DNA from: Nostoc sp. FACHB-280
GTDB taxonomy: Bacteria > Cyanobacteriota > Cyanobacteriia > Cyanobacteriales > Nostocaceae
Direction of reading: 5' to 3'
Assembly: GCF_014697615.1 (NCBI RefSeq)
Contig: NZ_JACJSD010000023.1
Location: forward strand, 1 to 64,000
Length of the DNA stretch: 64,000 bases
Below the pieces are notes generated by a model. It searched no databases and was not told the origin of the DNA. It saw nothing but the letters and a program-made list of their open reading frames with translations. A program made the translations under genes and the position numbers. This document shows, piece after piece, positions 17,517-25,502 of this stretch (the stretch's first letter is position 1; each line of letters starts with the position of its first letter).

Positions 17517-18359
17517 TTAATTCAGCGCGATTGCATGATGGCGAATGTGATCAGAAATAAAACTAGCAATAAAATAGTAACTATGGTCATAGCCAGGTTG
17601 GTAACGTAAATTGAGGGGTTGATTTACAGATGCACAGGCTTGTTCAAATATTTCTGGTTTTAGTTGTTCAGTTAAAAATTTATCTGCCGTGCCTTGGTCA
17701 ATTAAAATGAGACTATGATAGCCTAATTGTTTGATTAATTCACTCGCATCATAAGCACGCCAATTATCTTGACTATTGCCTAAATAACCCTTAAAAGCCT
17801 TTTGTCCCCAAGGACAATTCATTGGTGCAACGATGGGTGCAAAAGCAGACACTGATTTATATTGTTGGGGATTACGTATAGCACAAACTAAAGCCCCGTG
17901 TCCCCCCATTGAATGACCAAAAATACCTTGTTTATCTGCTTGGATGGGGAAGTTAGCTGCAATGATAGCAGGTAATTCTTGGACAATGTAACTATACATT
18001 TGATAGTGCGATCGCCAAGGTTCTGCGGTAGCATCAACATAAAATCCTGCACCTGTGCCGAAATCCCAAGCATCATTTTCACCAACAATACCAGTATTTC
18101 GCGGACTAGTATCTGGTGCTACCAACATTAAACCATGCTCGGCGGCGTAGCGTTGCGCCCCAGCTTTGACCATGAAATTTTCTTCTGTACAAGTCAAACC
18201 AGAGAGGAAGTAGAGGACTGGTACGGGTTTTTTTGCTGCTTGTGGTGGTTGATAAACAGCAAAGCGCATTTCACTGTGACAAGTTGCAGAAGTATGAGAG
18301 TAAAAGCCGAGTTTCCCGTCAAAGCATTTATATTCGGAGAGAATTTGCAGATGCGTCAT
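17517..18359 (-). CDS. fghA: S-formylglutathione hydrolase
   Basis: The 280-residue protein is an esterase-D-type S-formylglutathione hydrolase, releasing formate and glutathione in the second step of glutathione-dependent formaldehyde oxidation. The nucleophile elbow is 'GHSMGGHGAL', 'FLSGLTCTEENFMVKAG' near the N-terminus is a family signature, and the later 'DQGTADKFL' and 'GYDHSYYF' supply the Asp and His of the triad. Length agrees with the family (about 280). It is the last of four co-directional genes led by frmA at 20813, with DUF29 and Uma2 genes between. Confidence 0.95.
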   Translation of the reverse strand: MTHLQILSEYKCFDGKLGFYSHTSATCHSEMRFAVYQPPQAAKKPVPVLYFLSGLTCTEENFMVKAGAQRYAAEHGLMLVAPDTSPRNTGIVGENDAWDFGTGAGFYVDATAEPWRSHYQMYSYIVQELPAIIAANFPIQADKQGIFGHSMGGHGALVCAIRNPQQYKSVSAFAPIVAPMNCPWGQKAFKGYLGNSQDNWRAYDASELIKQLGYHSLILIDQGTADKFLTEQLKPEIFEQACASVNQPLNLRYQPGYDHSYYFIASFISDHIRHHAIALN

Positions 18360-18390
18360 GATTTGTGTAGCGAATTTGTTGCGATCGCTA

Positions 18391-18870
18391 TTATTCCATT
18401 AAATCATCGCTTGCAGGTTCACCAGGATAAAAGCTGGCGTTAAAAATGTCAGCGAAGATATAGTAACATTGCTGAGGAAATGTTGAAAGTGGGAGGTTTG
18501 TTTCTCCTGATGCTAAATCTCTAGCATTTTCATAAGCTTCCTGAATTGCGATTTCTAAATAAGAGTTTAAACTTGGATTTTCCTCTAGCAATTTGAGAAT
18601 ATCCCGCCGTTGAATGCGAATTGTCGCTAACCAACTGCGACTGCGTTTTGTCGGTTGATATTCCCATTTTAATAAATGTGCAATTAAAATGCTGAGGCGA
18701 TTTCGCAATTCTTGGCGTTCCTTTCTTCCCAATGATTCAATTTCCTCGATTAAATTGGATAAGTCAAGTTGATGCCATTGTTGATGACGCAGTAAATCAG
18801 CTTGTTGCTGACTCCAAGCATAAAAATCAGTTTCATAGAGATTTGTTTGTTTGCTTTGGGGGGTTTGCAT
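18391..18870 (-). CDS. DUF29 family protein
   Basis: This 159-residue DUF29 protein shows 'LYETDFYAWSQQQADLLR', the core 'DLSNLIEEIESLGRKERQ', and a helix 'RLSILIAHLLKWEYQP' followed by a basic 'TKRSRSW' stretch. It is a paralogue of the gene at 499-960. Function is unknown. It sits 31 bases upstream of fghA and 51 bases downstream of the Uma2 gene, apparently within the formaldehyde cluster. Close spacing implies co-transcription, but a functional link to formaldehyde metabolism is not supported by anything known of DUF29. Confidence 0.85.
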   Translation of the reverse strand: MQTPQSKQTNLYETDFYAWSQQQADLLRHQQWHQLDLSNLIEEIESLGRKERQELRNRLSILIAHLLKWEYQPTKRSRSWLATIRIQRRDILKLLEENPSLNSYLEIAIQEAYENARDLASGETNLPLSTFPQQCYYIFADIFNASFYPGEPASDDLME

Positions 18871-18921
18871 AGTTAAAATTGATTCAATTTTTATGCTATT
18901 TAATCATTGTTAATAACTAAA

Positions 18922-19587
18922 CTACTGCTGAATTTGTGCTTGCAACATTTTACGAAAAGCACGTTTAGTTTGAGTTTCACCTTGAGTTTTGCATTGAGCC
19001 AAAAAATCGTAAACCATTGATTTAGTTAATATCGCAAATGTATTACTAATTTCTGATTCTCTGTATTCGCCTTGTTCTAAAAGGTAAATAGTTAATTTTG
19101 TACCGTTGTAACGCCAAAATTCAGGAACTTTCATATCCTGATACATTTGCTTTTTATTGATATCTGTATGGGTAATATCTACTTCTAAGATTAAATCGGG
19201 AGGCGGGTCTACGGCTAAATTTACTGTTTTACCTCTGACAAGAGGTTCATTTTGAATGTAGTAACATTTATCCGGTTCTGCCCCTACTTTTAATCCTGGT
19301 ATTTTTAGTGTAGTTGAAGCCATACTTTTGATATTAAGGTTCAGTTTTTCAGTCAAAAGATGAATCAACATACCAATATTTTCACTACCACTTTCATGCT
19401 CTTCTAAAGGTGTCATAATCTCCAACATTCCCTGATAATATGTCAGATGGGCTGCACGATTATCACCCAAAGCATCAAGAATTTGCTCATAAGCATCCCA
19501 ACTAATGTTATTTAGCGTGACGCGCTTTTCTGCAAGTTGTATTTCTTGAGGATTGCTTATCACTTCACTAGTAGTAATCATTTGCAT
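18922..19587 (-). CDS. Uma2 family (DUF820) putative endonuclease
   Basis: A 221-residue Uma2 protein of a different subgroup from the copies at 14959 and 33689. It has 'RVTLNNISWDAYEQILDALGDNR', 'RAAHLTYYQGMLEIMTP', 'GAEPDKCYYIQNEP' (family Asp), 'PPDLILEVDITHTD' (Glu) and 'VPEFWRYNGTKLTIYLL'. The order D...E-V-D fits the PD-(D/E)XK-like core. GGGAG lies 6 bases before Met3 (19581), so translation may begin there. It lies between frmA (116 bases upstream) and the DUF29 gene. Role unknown. Confidence 0.85.
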   Translation of the reverse strand: MQMITTSEVISNPQEIQLAEKRVTLNNISWDAYEQILDALGDNRAAHLTYYQGMLEIMTPLEEHESGSENIGMLIHLLTEKLNLNIKSMASTTLKIPGLKVGAEPDKCYYIQNEPLVRGKTVNLAVDPPPDLILEVDITHTDINKKQMYQDMKVPEFWRYNGTKLTIYLLEQGEYRESEISNTFAILTKSMVYDFLAQCKTQGETQTKRAFRKMLQAQIQQ

Positions 19588-19703
19588 CTCCCAAGTTTGG
19601 TAGCAATTAAATTAATTAGGTGGAGGAACTGAACCCAACATTATCAAGACTTTGTTGGGTTACGCGATCGCTACACCCAACCTAGCTATTCTCTTCACTG
19701 AAT

Positions 19704-20813
19704 CTAAAAAGTTACAACACTGCGAATAGATTCACCTTTGTGCATTAATTCTAAAGCATGATTAATTTCTTCAATTGGCATTACATGGGTAATTAAATCA
19801 TCTATATTGATTTTGCCATCCATATACCAATCAACAATTTTCGGCACATCTGTGCGTCCTCTTGCACCACCAAAGGCTGAACCTTTCCACACTCTTCCTG
19901 TAACCAATTGAAACGGACGTGTGCTGATTTCTTGTCCTGCGCCAGCCACACCAATAATGACACTCACACCCCAACCTTTATGGCAGCATTCTAATGCTTG
20001 ACGCATCACTTTGACATTACCAATACATTCAAAGGTGTAGTCTGCGCCGCCTTTAGTTAAATCAACCAAGTAACTAACTAAATCACCTTCCACTTCTTTA
20101 GGGTTAACAAAGTGCGTCATCCCAAATTTTTCGGCTAAGGCGCGTTTGCTGGGATTAATATCTACCCCCACAATCATATCGGCTCCTACCATCCGCGCTC
20201 CTTGGATGACGTTTAAGCCAATACCACCCAAACCGAAGACTACAACTTTTGCACCCGGTTCTACTTTGGCGGTATAAATCACTGCACCTATACCTGTGGT
20301 GACACCGCAACCAATGTAACAAACCTTGTCAAATGGGGCATCTTCTCGAATTTTAGCGACAGCAATTTCTGGTAATACTGTGTAGTTAGCAAAGGTGGAT
20401 GTACCCATATAATGGTGAATCATTTCGCCACCGATACTAAAACGGCTCGTACCGTTGGGCATAACACCGCGTCCTTGAGTGGCGCGAATTGCTTGACAGA
20501 GATTGGTTTTCAGGCTGAGACAATATTCACATTGACGGCATTCTGGGGTGTAGAGTGGGATGACATGATCTCCTGGTTTGACGCTGGTAACACCAGCACC
20601 CACCTCTACGACTACACCAGCGCCTTCATGACCTAAAATTGCCGGAAATAAACCTTCAGGATCAGCACCCGAAAGGGTATAAGCATCAGTGTGACAAACT
20701 CCCGAAGCTTTAATTTCTACTAAAACTTCTCCAGCTTGTGGCCCTGATAGTTGCACAGTTTCAACAGTTAGCGGCTTTCCCGCGCCATAAGCTACTGCGG
20801 CTTTAACTTCCAC
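19704..20813 (-). CDS. frmA: S-(hydroxymethyl)glutathione dehydrogenase / class III alcohol dehydrogenase
   Basis: The 369-residue zinc-dependent dehydrogenase oxidises S-hydroxymethylglutathione, formed from formaldehyde and glutathione, to S-formylglutathione with NAD+. Hallmarks are '[12 protein letters not shown]' (catalytic Zn Cys), '[12 protein letters not shown]', the structural-zinc cysteine set '[15 protein letters not shown]', '[11 protein letters not shown]', and the Rossmann motif '[15 protein letters not shown]'. Class III members are about 370 residues. The start is GTG at 20813, with GGAGGG 7 bases upstream. It heads a minus-strand cluster ending with fghA, the next enzyme of the pathway. 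Confidence 0.95.
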   Translation of the reverse strand: MEVKAAVAYGAGKPLTVETVQLSGPQAGEVLVEIKASGVCHTDAYTLSGADPEGLFPAILGHEGAGVVVEVGAGVTSVKPGDHVIPLYTPECRQCEYCLSLKTNLCQAIRATQGRGVMPNGTSRFSIGGEMIHHYMGTSTFANYTVLPEIAVAKIREDAPFDKVCYIGCGVTTGIGAVIYTAKVEPGAKVVVFGLGGIGLNVIQGARMVGADMIVGVDINPSKRALAEKFGMTHFVNPKEVEGDLVSYLVDLTKGGADYTFECIGNVKVMRQALECCHKGWGVSVIIGVAGAGQEISTRPFQLVTGRVWKGSAFGGARGRTDVPKIVDWYMDGKINIDDLITHVMPIEEINHALELMHKGESIRSVVTF

Positions 20814-21041
20814 GAGTTAGCCCTCCTAGATATAAGTTGTATTAATAAAATCTTATGGTTTAGCATCAATGGATGCTGAGAAGAATTTTTGATTTTTACT
20901 AGAAATGTTGAACTAAAATTGCATTTTTTTGTGAGATTGGTACATTAGTTACAGGCGGCAAACTTGGAAGATGATATCTATCCGCCGCATGAATTTTATA
21001 ATTTTGTCAACATCTCAGTTAATTCTAATTCTACAAAGCTT

Positions 21042-22325
21042 ATGAACCCTGCCCTAACGAAAATTGGCGCTCAAATGTCCAACCTCACTGGTGTACGAGC
21101 GATTATGAAGGACATTGTAGAAACGTTGCAAGCGAGTCAGGGGCAGGAGTTAATTAATTTAAGTGCGGGAAACCCGTTGATTTTGCCAGAGGTGGAACAG
21201 TTGTGGCGCGATGCAACGGCAGAACTGTTGGCGAGTGCGGAATATGGGGAAGTGGTTTGTCGTTATGGCGCAAGTCAAGGTTATGCGCCGTTAATTGAAG
21301 CGATCGCTAATGACTTCAACAAACGCTATGGTTTAAACTTAACCTCTCGCAATATCTTAATTACTCCCGGTAGCCAAAGCCTTTATTTCTACGCGGCAAA
21401 TTCCTTTGGTGGTTCCACCAGCAACGGTGAACTGCGACAAATTGTTTTACCACTCAGCCCCGACTACACAGGCTATGGCGGCGTGTGTTTGCAACCAGAG
21501 GCGTTAATTGCTTACAAACCAACTCTGGATATAGACGCAGCTAACCATAAATTTAAATATCGCCCTGATTTTAGCCAATTGGCTGTGTCAGAACAAACTG
21601 GTTGTATTATCTTCTCTCGTCCATGCAACCCCACTGGTAACGTCCTCACAGCTGATGAAGTCAACAAAATTGCTGCCCTCGCGGCAAATTACAATGTACC
21701 TGTGTTGATTGATTCTGCTTACGCGCCCCCCTACCCGGCTTTGAACTTCACAGAGATGCAGCCGATTTTTGGGGAAAATATTATTCACTGTATGAGTTTA
21801 TCTAAAGCCGGATTACCAGGGGAACGTATTGGTGTCGCTATTGGTGATGAAAAATTCATTCAAGTTCTCGAATGCTTCCAGACAAACTTGTGTATTCATG
21901 CTTCTCGTTATGGACAAGCGATCGCCTCTCGTGCGATCAACTCCGGTAAACTAGGAGAAATTGCAACAACAGTCATTCGGCCTTTTTATCAAAACAAGTT
22001 TGCAGTTCTGGAAACTACTCTAGATGCTGCTATGCCTAAAGATTTACCTTGGTTCCTCCACCGTGGTGAAGGCGCAATCTTTGCATGGTTATGGTTGAAA
22101 GATTTACCCATCACTGATTGGGAATTTTACCAAGAACTCAAAAAAGTTGGAGTTATTGTGGTTCCTGGTAGTACCTTCTTCCCTGGTTTACAAGAAGAAT
22201 GGTCACACAAACACCAATGTTTACGCATTAGCTTAACTGGTAGCGATGCTGAGATTGTAGCTGCTATGCAACGTCTCGCCAAAGTTGCAGAGCAAGTTTA
22301 TCAGCAGGCGGCGGTGAGTGCGTGA
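21042..22325 (+). CDS. avtA: Valine-pyruvate aminotransferase (AvtA type)
   Basis: The 427-residue fold-type I aminotransferase matches E. coli AvtA along its length: 'LINLSAGNPLILPEVEQLW', 'YGASQGYAPLIEAIA', 'PLSPDYTGYGG', 'TGCIIFSRPCNPTGNVLT', and the PLP lysine in 'CMSLSKAGLPGERIG'. 'RGEGAIFAWLWLKDLPIT' and 'PGSTFFPGL' near the C-terminus are also AvtA-like. It would exchange amino groups between valine (or alanine) and keto acids. I chose the ATG at 21042; an in-frame TTG at 20964 would add 26 unconserved residues. It is divergent from frmA. Confidence 0.88.
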   Translation: MNPALTKIGAQMSNLTGVRAIMKDIVETLQASQGQELINLSAGNPLILPEVEQLWRDATAELLASAEYGEVVCRYGASQGYAPLIEAIANDFNKRYGLNLTSRNILITPGSQSLYFYAANSFGGSTSNGELRQIVLPLSPDYTGYGGVCLQPEALIAYKPTLDIDAANHKFKYRPDFSQLAVSEQTGCIIFSRPCNPTGNVLTADEVNKIAALAANYNVPVLIDSAYAPPYPALNFTEMQPIFGENIIHCMSLSKAGLPGERIGVAIGDEKFIQVLECFQTNLCIHASRYGQAIASRAINSGKLGEIATTVIRPFYQNKFAVLETTLDAAMPKDLPWFLHRGEGAIFAWLWLKDLPITDWEFYQELKKVGVIVVPGSTFFPGLQEEWSHKHQCLRISLTGSDAEIVAAMQRLAKVAEQVYQQAAVSA

Positions 22326-22458
22326 GAAGGCAGGAGGCAGGAGGTAAAAGTTTTACTATGCCTGGTATTCGTGCTTTATACTTTGACTGCTTTGCTTTAT
22401 TCTCGTGCCTAGCGACTGAAGTCGCGGCTGCGCGGGTTCCAAACCTCTGATTTTTTTT

Positions 22459-22507
22459 AGTCCGCGCAGGTAGTCACTGAGCTTGTCGAAGTGCGGACTT
22501 TGTTTTT
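22459..22507 (+). terminator. Terminator-like hairpin after avtA
   Basis: AGTCCGC at 22459-22465 pairs with GCGGACT at 22493-22499 around a long loop carrying 'cactgagcttgtcgaag', then TTTGTTTTT. The loop sequence is a phrase repeated in Nostoc-type genomes, so this is probably a repeat element acting as terminator. Confidence 0.5.
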
Positions 22508-22538
22508 ATAGCCGCGAATTCCAGTCGTCGGGGCTACT

Positions 22539-22573
22539 GTTGACTATTGACCTTTGACTATTAACCAATGACC
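22539..22573 (+). repeat. Heptad array spanning the rimM start codon
   Basis: Five contiguous 7-base units of the GTTGACT/ATTGACC type end with AATGACC, whose ATG (22568-22570) is the rimM start codon. No purine-rich ribosome binding site is visible, as the array occupies its place. Confidence 0.8.
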
Positions 22574-23182
22574 AAAAAACCGAAGAATCAAAAAACAGAA
22601 AAAAAACCCCCACTCCCAACTCCCAATTCCCCACTCCCCAATTTAGATGACTGGTTGGCAATTGGGAAAATTGTTGCGCCTCAAGGGTTGGCTGGAGAAT
22701 TACGAGTTTATCCAGAAACGGATTTTCCCGAACGCTTTGAAGTATCGGGAACACGTTGGTTATTGCGTCCTGGGCAAACAGAACCGCAACCAATAGAATT
22801 ATTAGATGGGCGTTATTTGGAAGGAAAAAACTTGTATGTGATTAGTATAGCTGGGGTGGACAATCGCAACCAAGCCGAAGAATTACGTGATTGTAGATTA
22901 TTTGTCCCGGCAAGCGATCGCCCCGAATTAGGCGAAGATGAATATCATGTTGTCGATTTAATTGGTTTGGAAGTTTTCTTACAAACTTCCGGTGAATTGT
23001 TGGGGAAAGTGGTAGATGTCATCCCTGCTGGTAATGATTTACTCGAAGTGGAATTACTCAATCATGAAAAAGCTAACAAAACAGTTTTAATTCCCTTTGT
23101 TAAAGAAATCACACCAGTCGTAGATATTCCATCTCGGCGCGTGGAAATTTTACCGCCACCAGGTTTACTTGATATCAATTAA
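22568..23182 (+). CDS. rimM: Ribosome maturation factor RimM
   Basis: The 204-residue protein assists late assembly of the 30S subunit head by binding ribosomal protein S19. The N-terminal RimM beta-barrel begins at '[28 protein letters not shown]' (about residue 31) and the PRC-barrel follows from '[15 protein letters not shown]' (about 133). The first ~28 residues are extra compared with typical RimM: a Lys-rich stretch, then Pro-rich '[11 protein letters not shown]' encoded by a second heptad array (22611-22638, CACTCCC-like units). Translation could start later, but no good internal start precedes the domain. The 3' end overlaps the convergent kinase gene by 18 bases. Confidence 0.9.
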   Translation: MTKKPKNQKTEKKPPLPTPNSPLPNLDDWLAIGKIVAPQGLAGELRVYPETDFPERFEVSGTRWLLRPGQTEPQPIELLDGRYLEGKNLYVISIAGVDNRNQAEELRDCRLFVPASDRPELGEDEYHVVDLIGLEVFLQTSGELLGKVVDVIPAGNDLLEVELLNHEKANKTVLIPFVKEITPVVDIPSRRVEILPPPGLLDIN

Positions 23183-24169
23183 AGATTGGCTTTCTTCTAA
23201 CTGCTGAGTTGCACCACCTGGTTGCGAAAAAACTAACGTTGTTAGTCCGACTGCTAACATTCCCAACCCGGCTAAGGCTAACATCGCTGTACGTTTTTTC
23301 AACTTGATTGCAGCTAGTAAAATTTCCATGACAGAAGCCTTACCTGTAACGGGAATTGATTTGAGTGCAGCTAAAGCCACTGAAGCATTCAGATAGCGGT
23401 CTTTCCAGTTAGGTTGCACCATTGTCCATAACCAAGACCGAAAACTGGGATGGAGATGATTTACTAATTTGGGAAATTGTAAGCCGCTATGACCAATATT
23501 CGCTGTTTGGGTATTGGTGAGTAAGCAAAGCAATGTTGCCCCAACACTATACAAATCTGAAGCTGGTGTCAAAGCATAACCAAACTTTTCTTCTGGGGGA
23601 ATAAAACCAGGAGTACCAGCAGATAAGGTAGTGAAAGCTATTTTGGTATTTTGTTGGCGAGCCAAACCAAAATCAACTAAATAAGCATTAAGTTGCTCAT
23701 CCACTAAAACATTTTCTGGTTTAATATCCCGATGAATAATTGGGTCAATTTGTTGCTGCAAATAAACCAAAATTTCTAAAAGTGAGATGGCTATCTGCTT
23801 AACTTCAGTTGGAGACAAGTTATATTTTGCCTCTAAAGGTACAGCATTTTTATACTCTAGGATTAGATAAAAATTCTTTGAGGTTGCAAAAGAATTTATG
23901 TAGCGGGGAATGCGGGGATGCTGAAGTTGTTGCAGGATAGCAATTTCCTGTTCGTAAGATTTTAAACCCGACCAATCAGTAGTTTCATGGGCAATGTTGA
24001 ACTCTTTTATCACCACTGGTTGTTGAAATTTACAGTCATAAGCAAGGTAAGTAATGCGTTCATCTGCGTGATTACGTCCCAGTTCTCGAATTACTTGATA
24101 GCCTTGCACAGAAAAATCTGGATGGTGACTTACGGGAATTGTCCCTTTATTACGCACATCAAGCTCCAT
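23165..24169 (-). CDS. Membrane-anchored Ser/Thr protein kinase
   Basis: The 334-residue protein is a Hanks-type kinase. Residues around 20-270 hold the catalytic domain: '[10 protein letters not shown]' (Gly loop, degenerate), 'VVIKEF' (lysine), the loop [13 protein letters not shown] as 'LVDFGLARQ', and '[10 protein letters not shown]' (activation-segment end). Near the C-terminus one membrane helix ('[20 protein letters not shown]') is followed by a short outer tail, so the kinase faces the cytoplasm with no sensor domain outside. I chose the ATG at 24169, with AGGTGG upstream, over a TTG 12 codons earlier. No partner phosphatase is nearby; target unknown. Confidence 0.88.
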   Translation of the reverse strand: MELDVRNKGTIPVSHHPDFSVQGYQVIRELGRNHADERITYLAYDCKFQQPVVIKEFNIAHETTDWSGLKSYEQEIAILQQLQHPRIPRYINSFATSKNFYLILEYKNAVPLEAKYNLSPTEVKQIAISLLEILVYLQQQIDPIIHRDIKPENVLVDEQLNAYLVDFGLARQQNTKIAFTTLSAGTPGFIPPEEKFGYALTPASDLYSVGATLLCLLTNTQTANIGHSGLQFPKLVNHLHPSFRSWLWTMVQPNWKDRYLNASVALAALKSIPVTGKASVMEILLAAIKLKKRTAMLALAGLGMLAVGLTTLVFSQPGGATQQLEESQSLIDIK

Positions 24170-24368
24170 TACACACCACCTGAGTTTGATTTTGTCAAGG
24201 TGCAATCAGAATAAAAGGTACTCACCCGGTAAATGAAGTATGAAGTCTGAAATAGAAAAAAGAATTCAGGAGTCAGAATTCAGAAGTAAAATCATCTTGA
24301 TGTCGGACTAGAAAACCTAGATAGTCTACTTCACTAATTTGAAACTCTCTGTAAATACAGAAGTTAAT

Positions 24369-24403
24369 ACTTCAGACTTCACACTTCAGACTTCACACTT
24401 GTG
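24369..24403. repeat. Heptad array carrying the stop codon of the adjacent hydrolase
   Basis: Five contiguous units of ACTTCAG/ACTTCAC/ACTTGTG. Read on the minus strand, the last codons (CAA GTG) and the TGA stop of the hydrolase gene (24393-24395) lie within it. Related units recur at 24236-24260 (plus a short copy of the 'aattcaggagtcagaattcag' repeat) and at 44544-44585. Confidence 0.75.
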
Positions 24404-25283
24404 TTAACCAATTGATCATTTGGGTGTTGACAATCTCTGGAACTTCATCGTGGGGACAATGACCAGCGTTAGGAATGGGAACAATTTTGATATCTTTACC
24501 ATTCGCACGCGCATCTTCGTAAATCTTCGCCCCAGTAATGGGTGTCCAAGGGTCATCAGCGCCCCAAATCACTAATAAAGGACGTTCAACTTTGGGTAAA
24601 AGTTCCTCTGGGCTAGGGCCTGGCGGCGCTGTCAGGATGGAAGCAAACACTTGTTGCGCTCCTGGGTCGCAAGAAGGTGTATAAAGTAAATCAACTAATT
24701 CATCAGTAACAGCAGCCCGGTTCCGGTAAACCTGATATAAAGTGCGACGAATTTGAGATTTTTGGCGGATGCGGTTAAAGACAAATTTACCAGTTAAAGG
24801 CGATCGCACCACACGATTAAAAGTCGCCATCACAATACGTAGTGGTGGGTTCAATTCGTGGGGACGATGACTCAAACCACCTGCTGAGTTAATTAACACC
24901 CCACCAGCACTAATTTCAGGATGTTCTGTTAACACTATCAAGCTAATCAGTGCGCCAATGGAGTTCCCGACAAACACCGCAGGTTCTTGAATATGCGCCG
25001 TCCAAAAATCTTTGAGTAATTCTACCCAGATTTCTACACAGTAATTTAATGGTGGTTTATCAGAACCGCCAAAACCCAACAAATCTACAGCATATACCCG
25101 ATAACCAGCCTCGGCTAACACCGGGATATTTTTCCGCCAATGTCCAATAGACGCACCAAAGCCATGCACCAATACTAAGGGCTTGCCTGTACCCATGACG
25201 GTATATTGAATTTTATGCCCCTGCCAAGTCCAAATAAATTTTTCTAAATCGACTGATGGTAGTTGCTGGGTTGTTAAGGTCAT
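24393..25283 (-). CDS. Alpha/beta hydrolase
   Basis: This 296-residue alpha/beta-hydrolase has the oxyanion motif 'LVHGFGASIGHWRKN', the conserved 'VYAVDLLGFGGSDKP', the nucleophile elbow 'FVGNSIGALISL' (Ser), a likely acid in 'VIWGADDPWTP' and the histidine in 'IPNAGHCPHDEVPE'. It resembles chlorophyll-related or haloperoxidase-like hydrolases of photosynthetic organisms (many annotated as pheophytinase-like), but the substrate cannot be read from sequence. Its 3' end is embedded in a heptad array. Upstream it is divergent from the SLH gene. Confidence 0.82.
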   Translation of the reverse strand: MTLTTQQLPSVDLEKFIWTWQGHKIQYTVMGTGKPLVLVHGFGASIGHWRKNIPVLAEAGYRVYAVDLLGFGGSDKPPLNYCVEIWVELLKDFWTAHIQEPAVFVGNSIGALISLIVLTEHPEISAGGVLINSAGGLSHRPHELNPPLRIVMATFNRVVRSPLTGKFVFNRIRQKSQIRRTLYQVYRNRAAVTDELVDLLYTPSCDPGAQQVFASILTAPPGPSPEELLPKVERPLLVIWGADDPWTPITGAKIYEDARANGKDIKIVPIPNAGHCPHDEVPEIVNTQMINWLTQV

Positions 25284-25502
25284 TATTAAGATTCCTAAAC
25301 TATTACTTTATATAGTAAAGTCTAGAGAACTTTGGGCAATGCGATCGCTCGTGCGCTACTTTGTTAACTAAACTAGGCGATCGCACTATTGTTAAGTAAT
25401 CCAAATTATTTAGAGAAGTGTTCATTTCATCTGCACAACGGGCTTAATAAGTCAAGGGAATTCACATTCTCTTCACTTACTCACCGATTGGTATGGTGTG
25501 AG

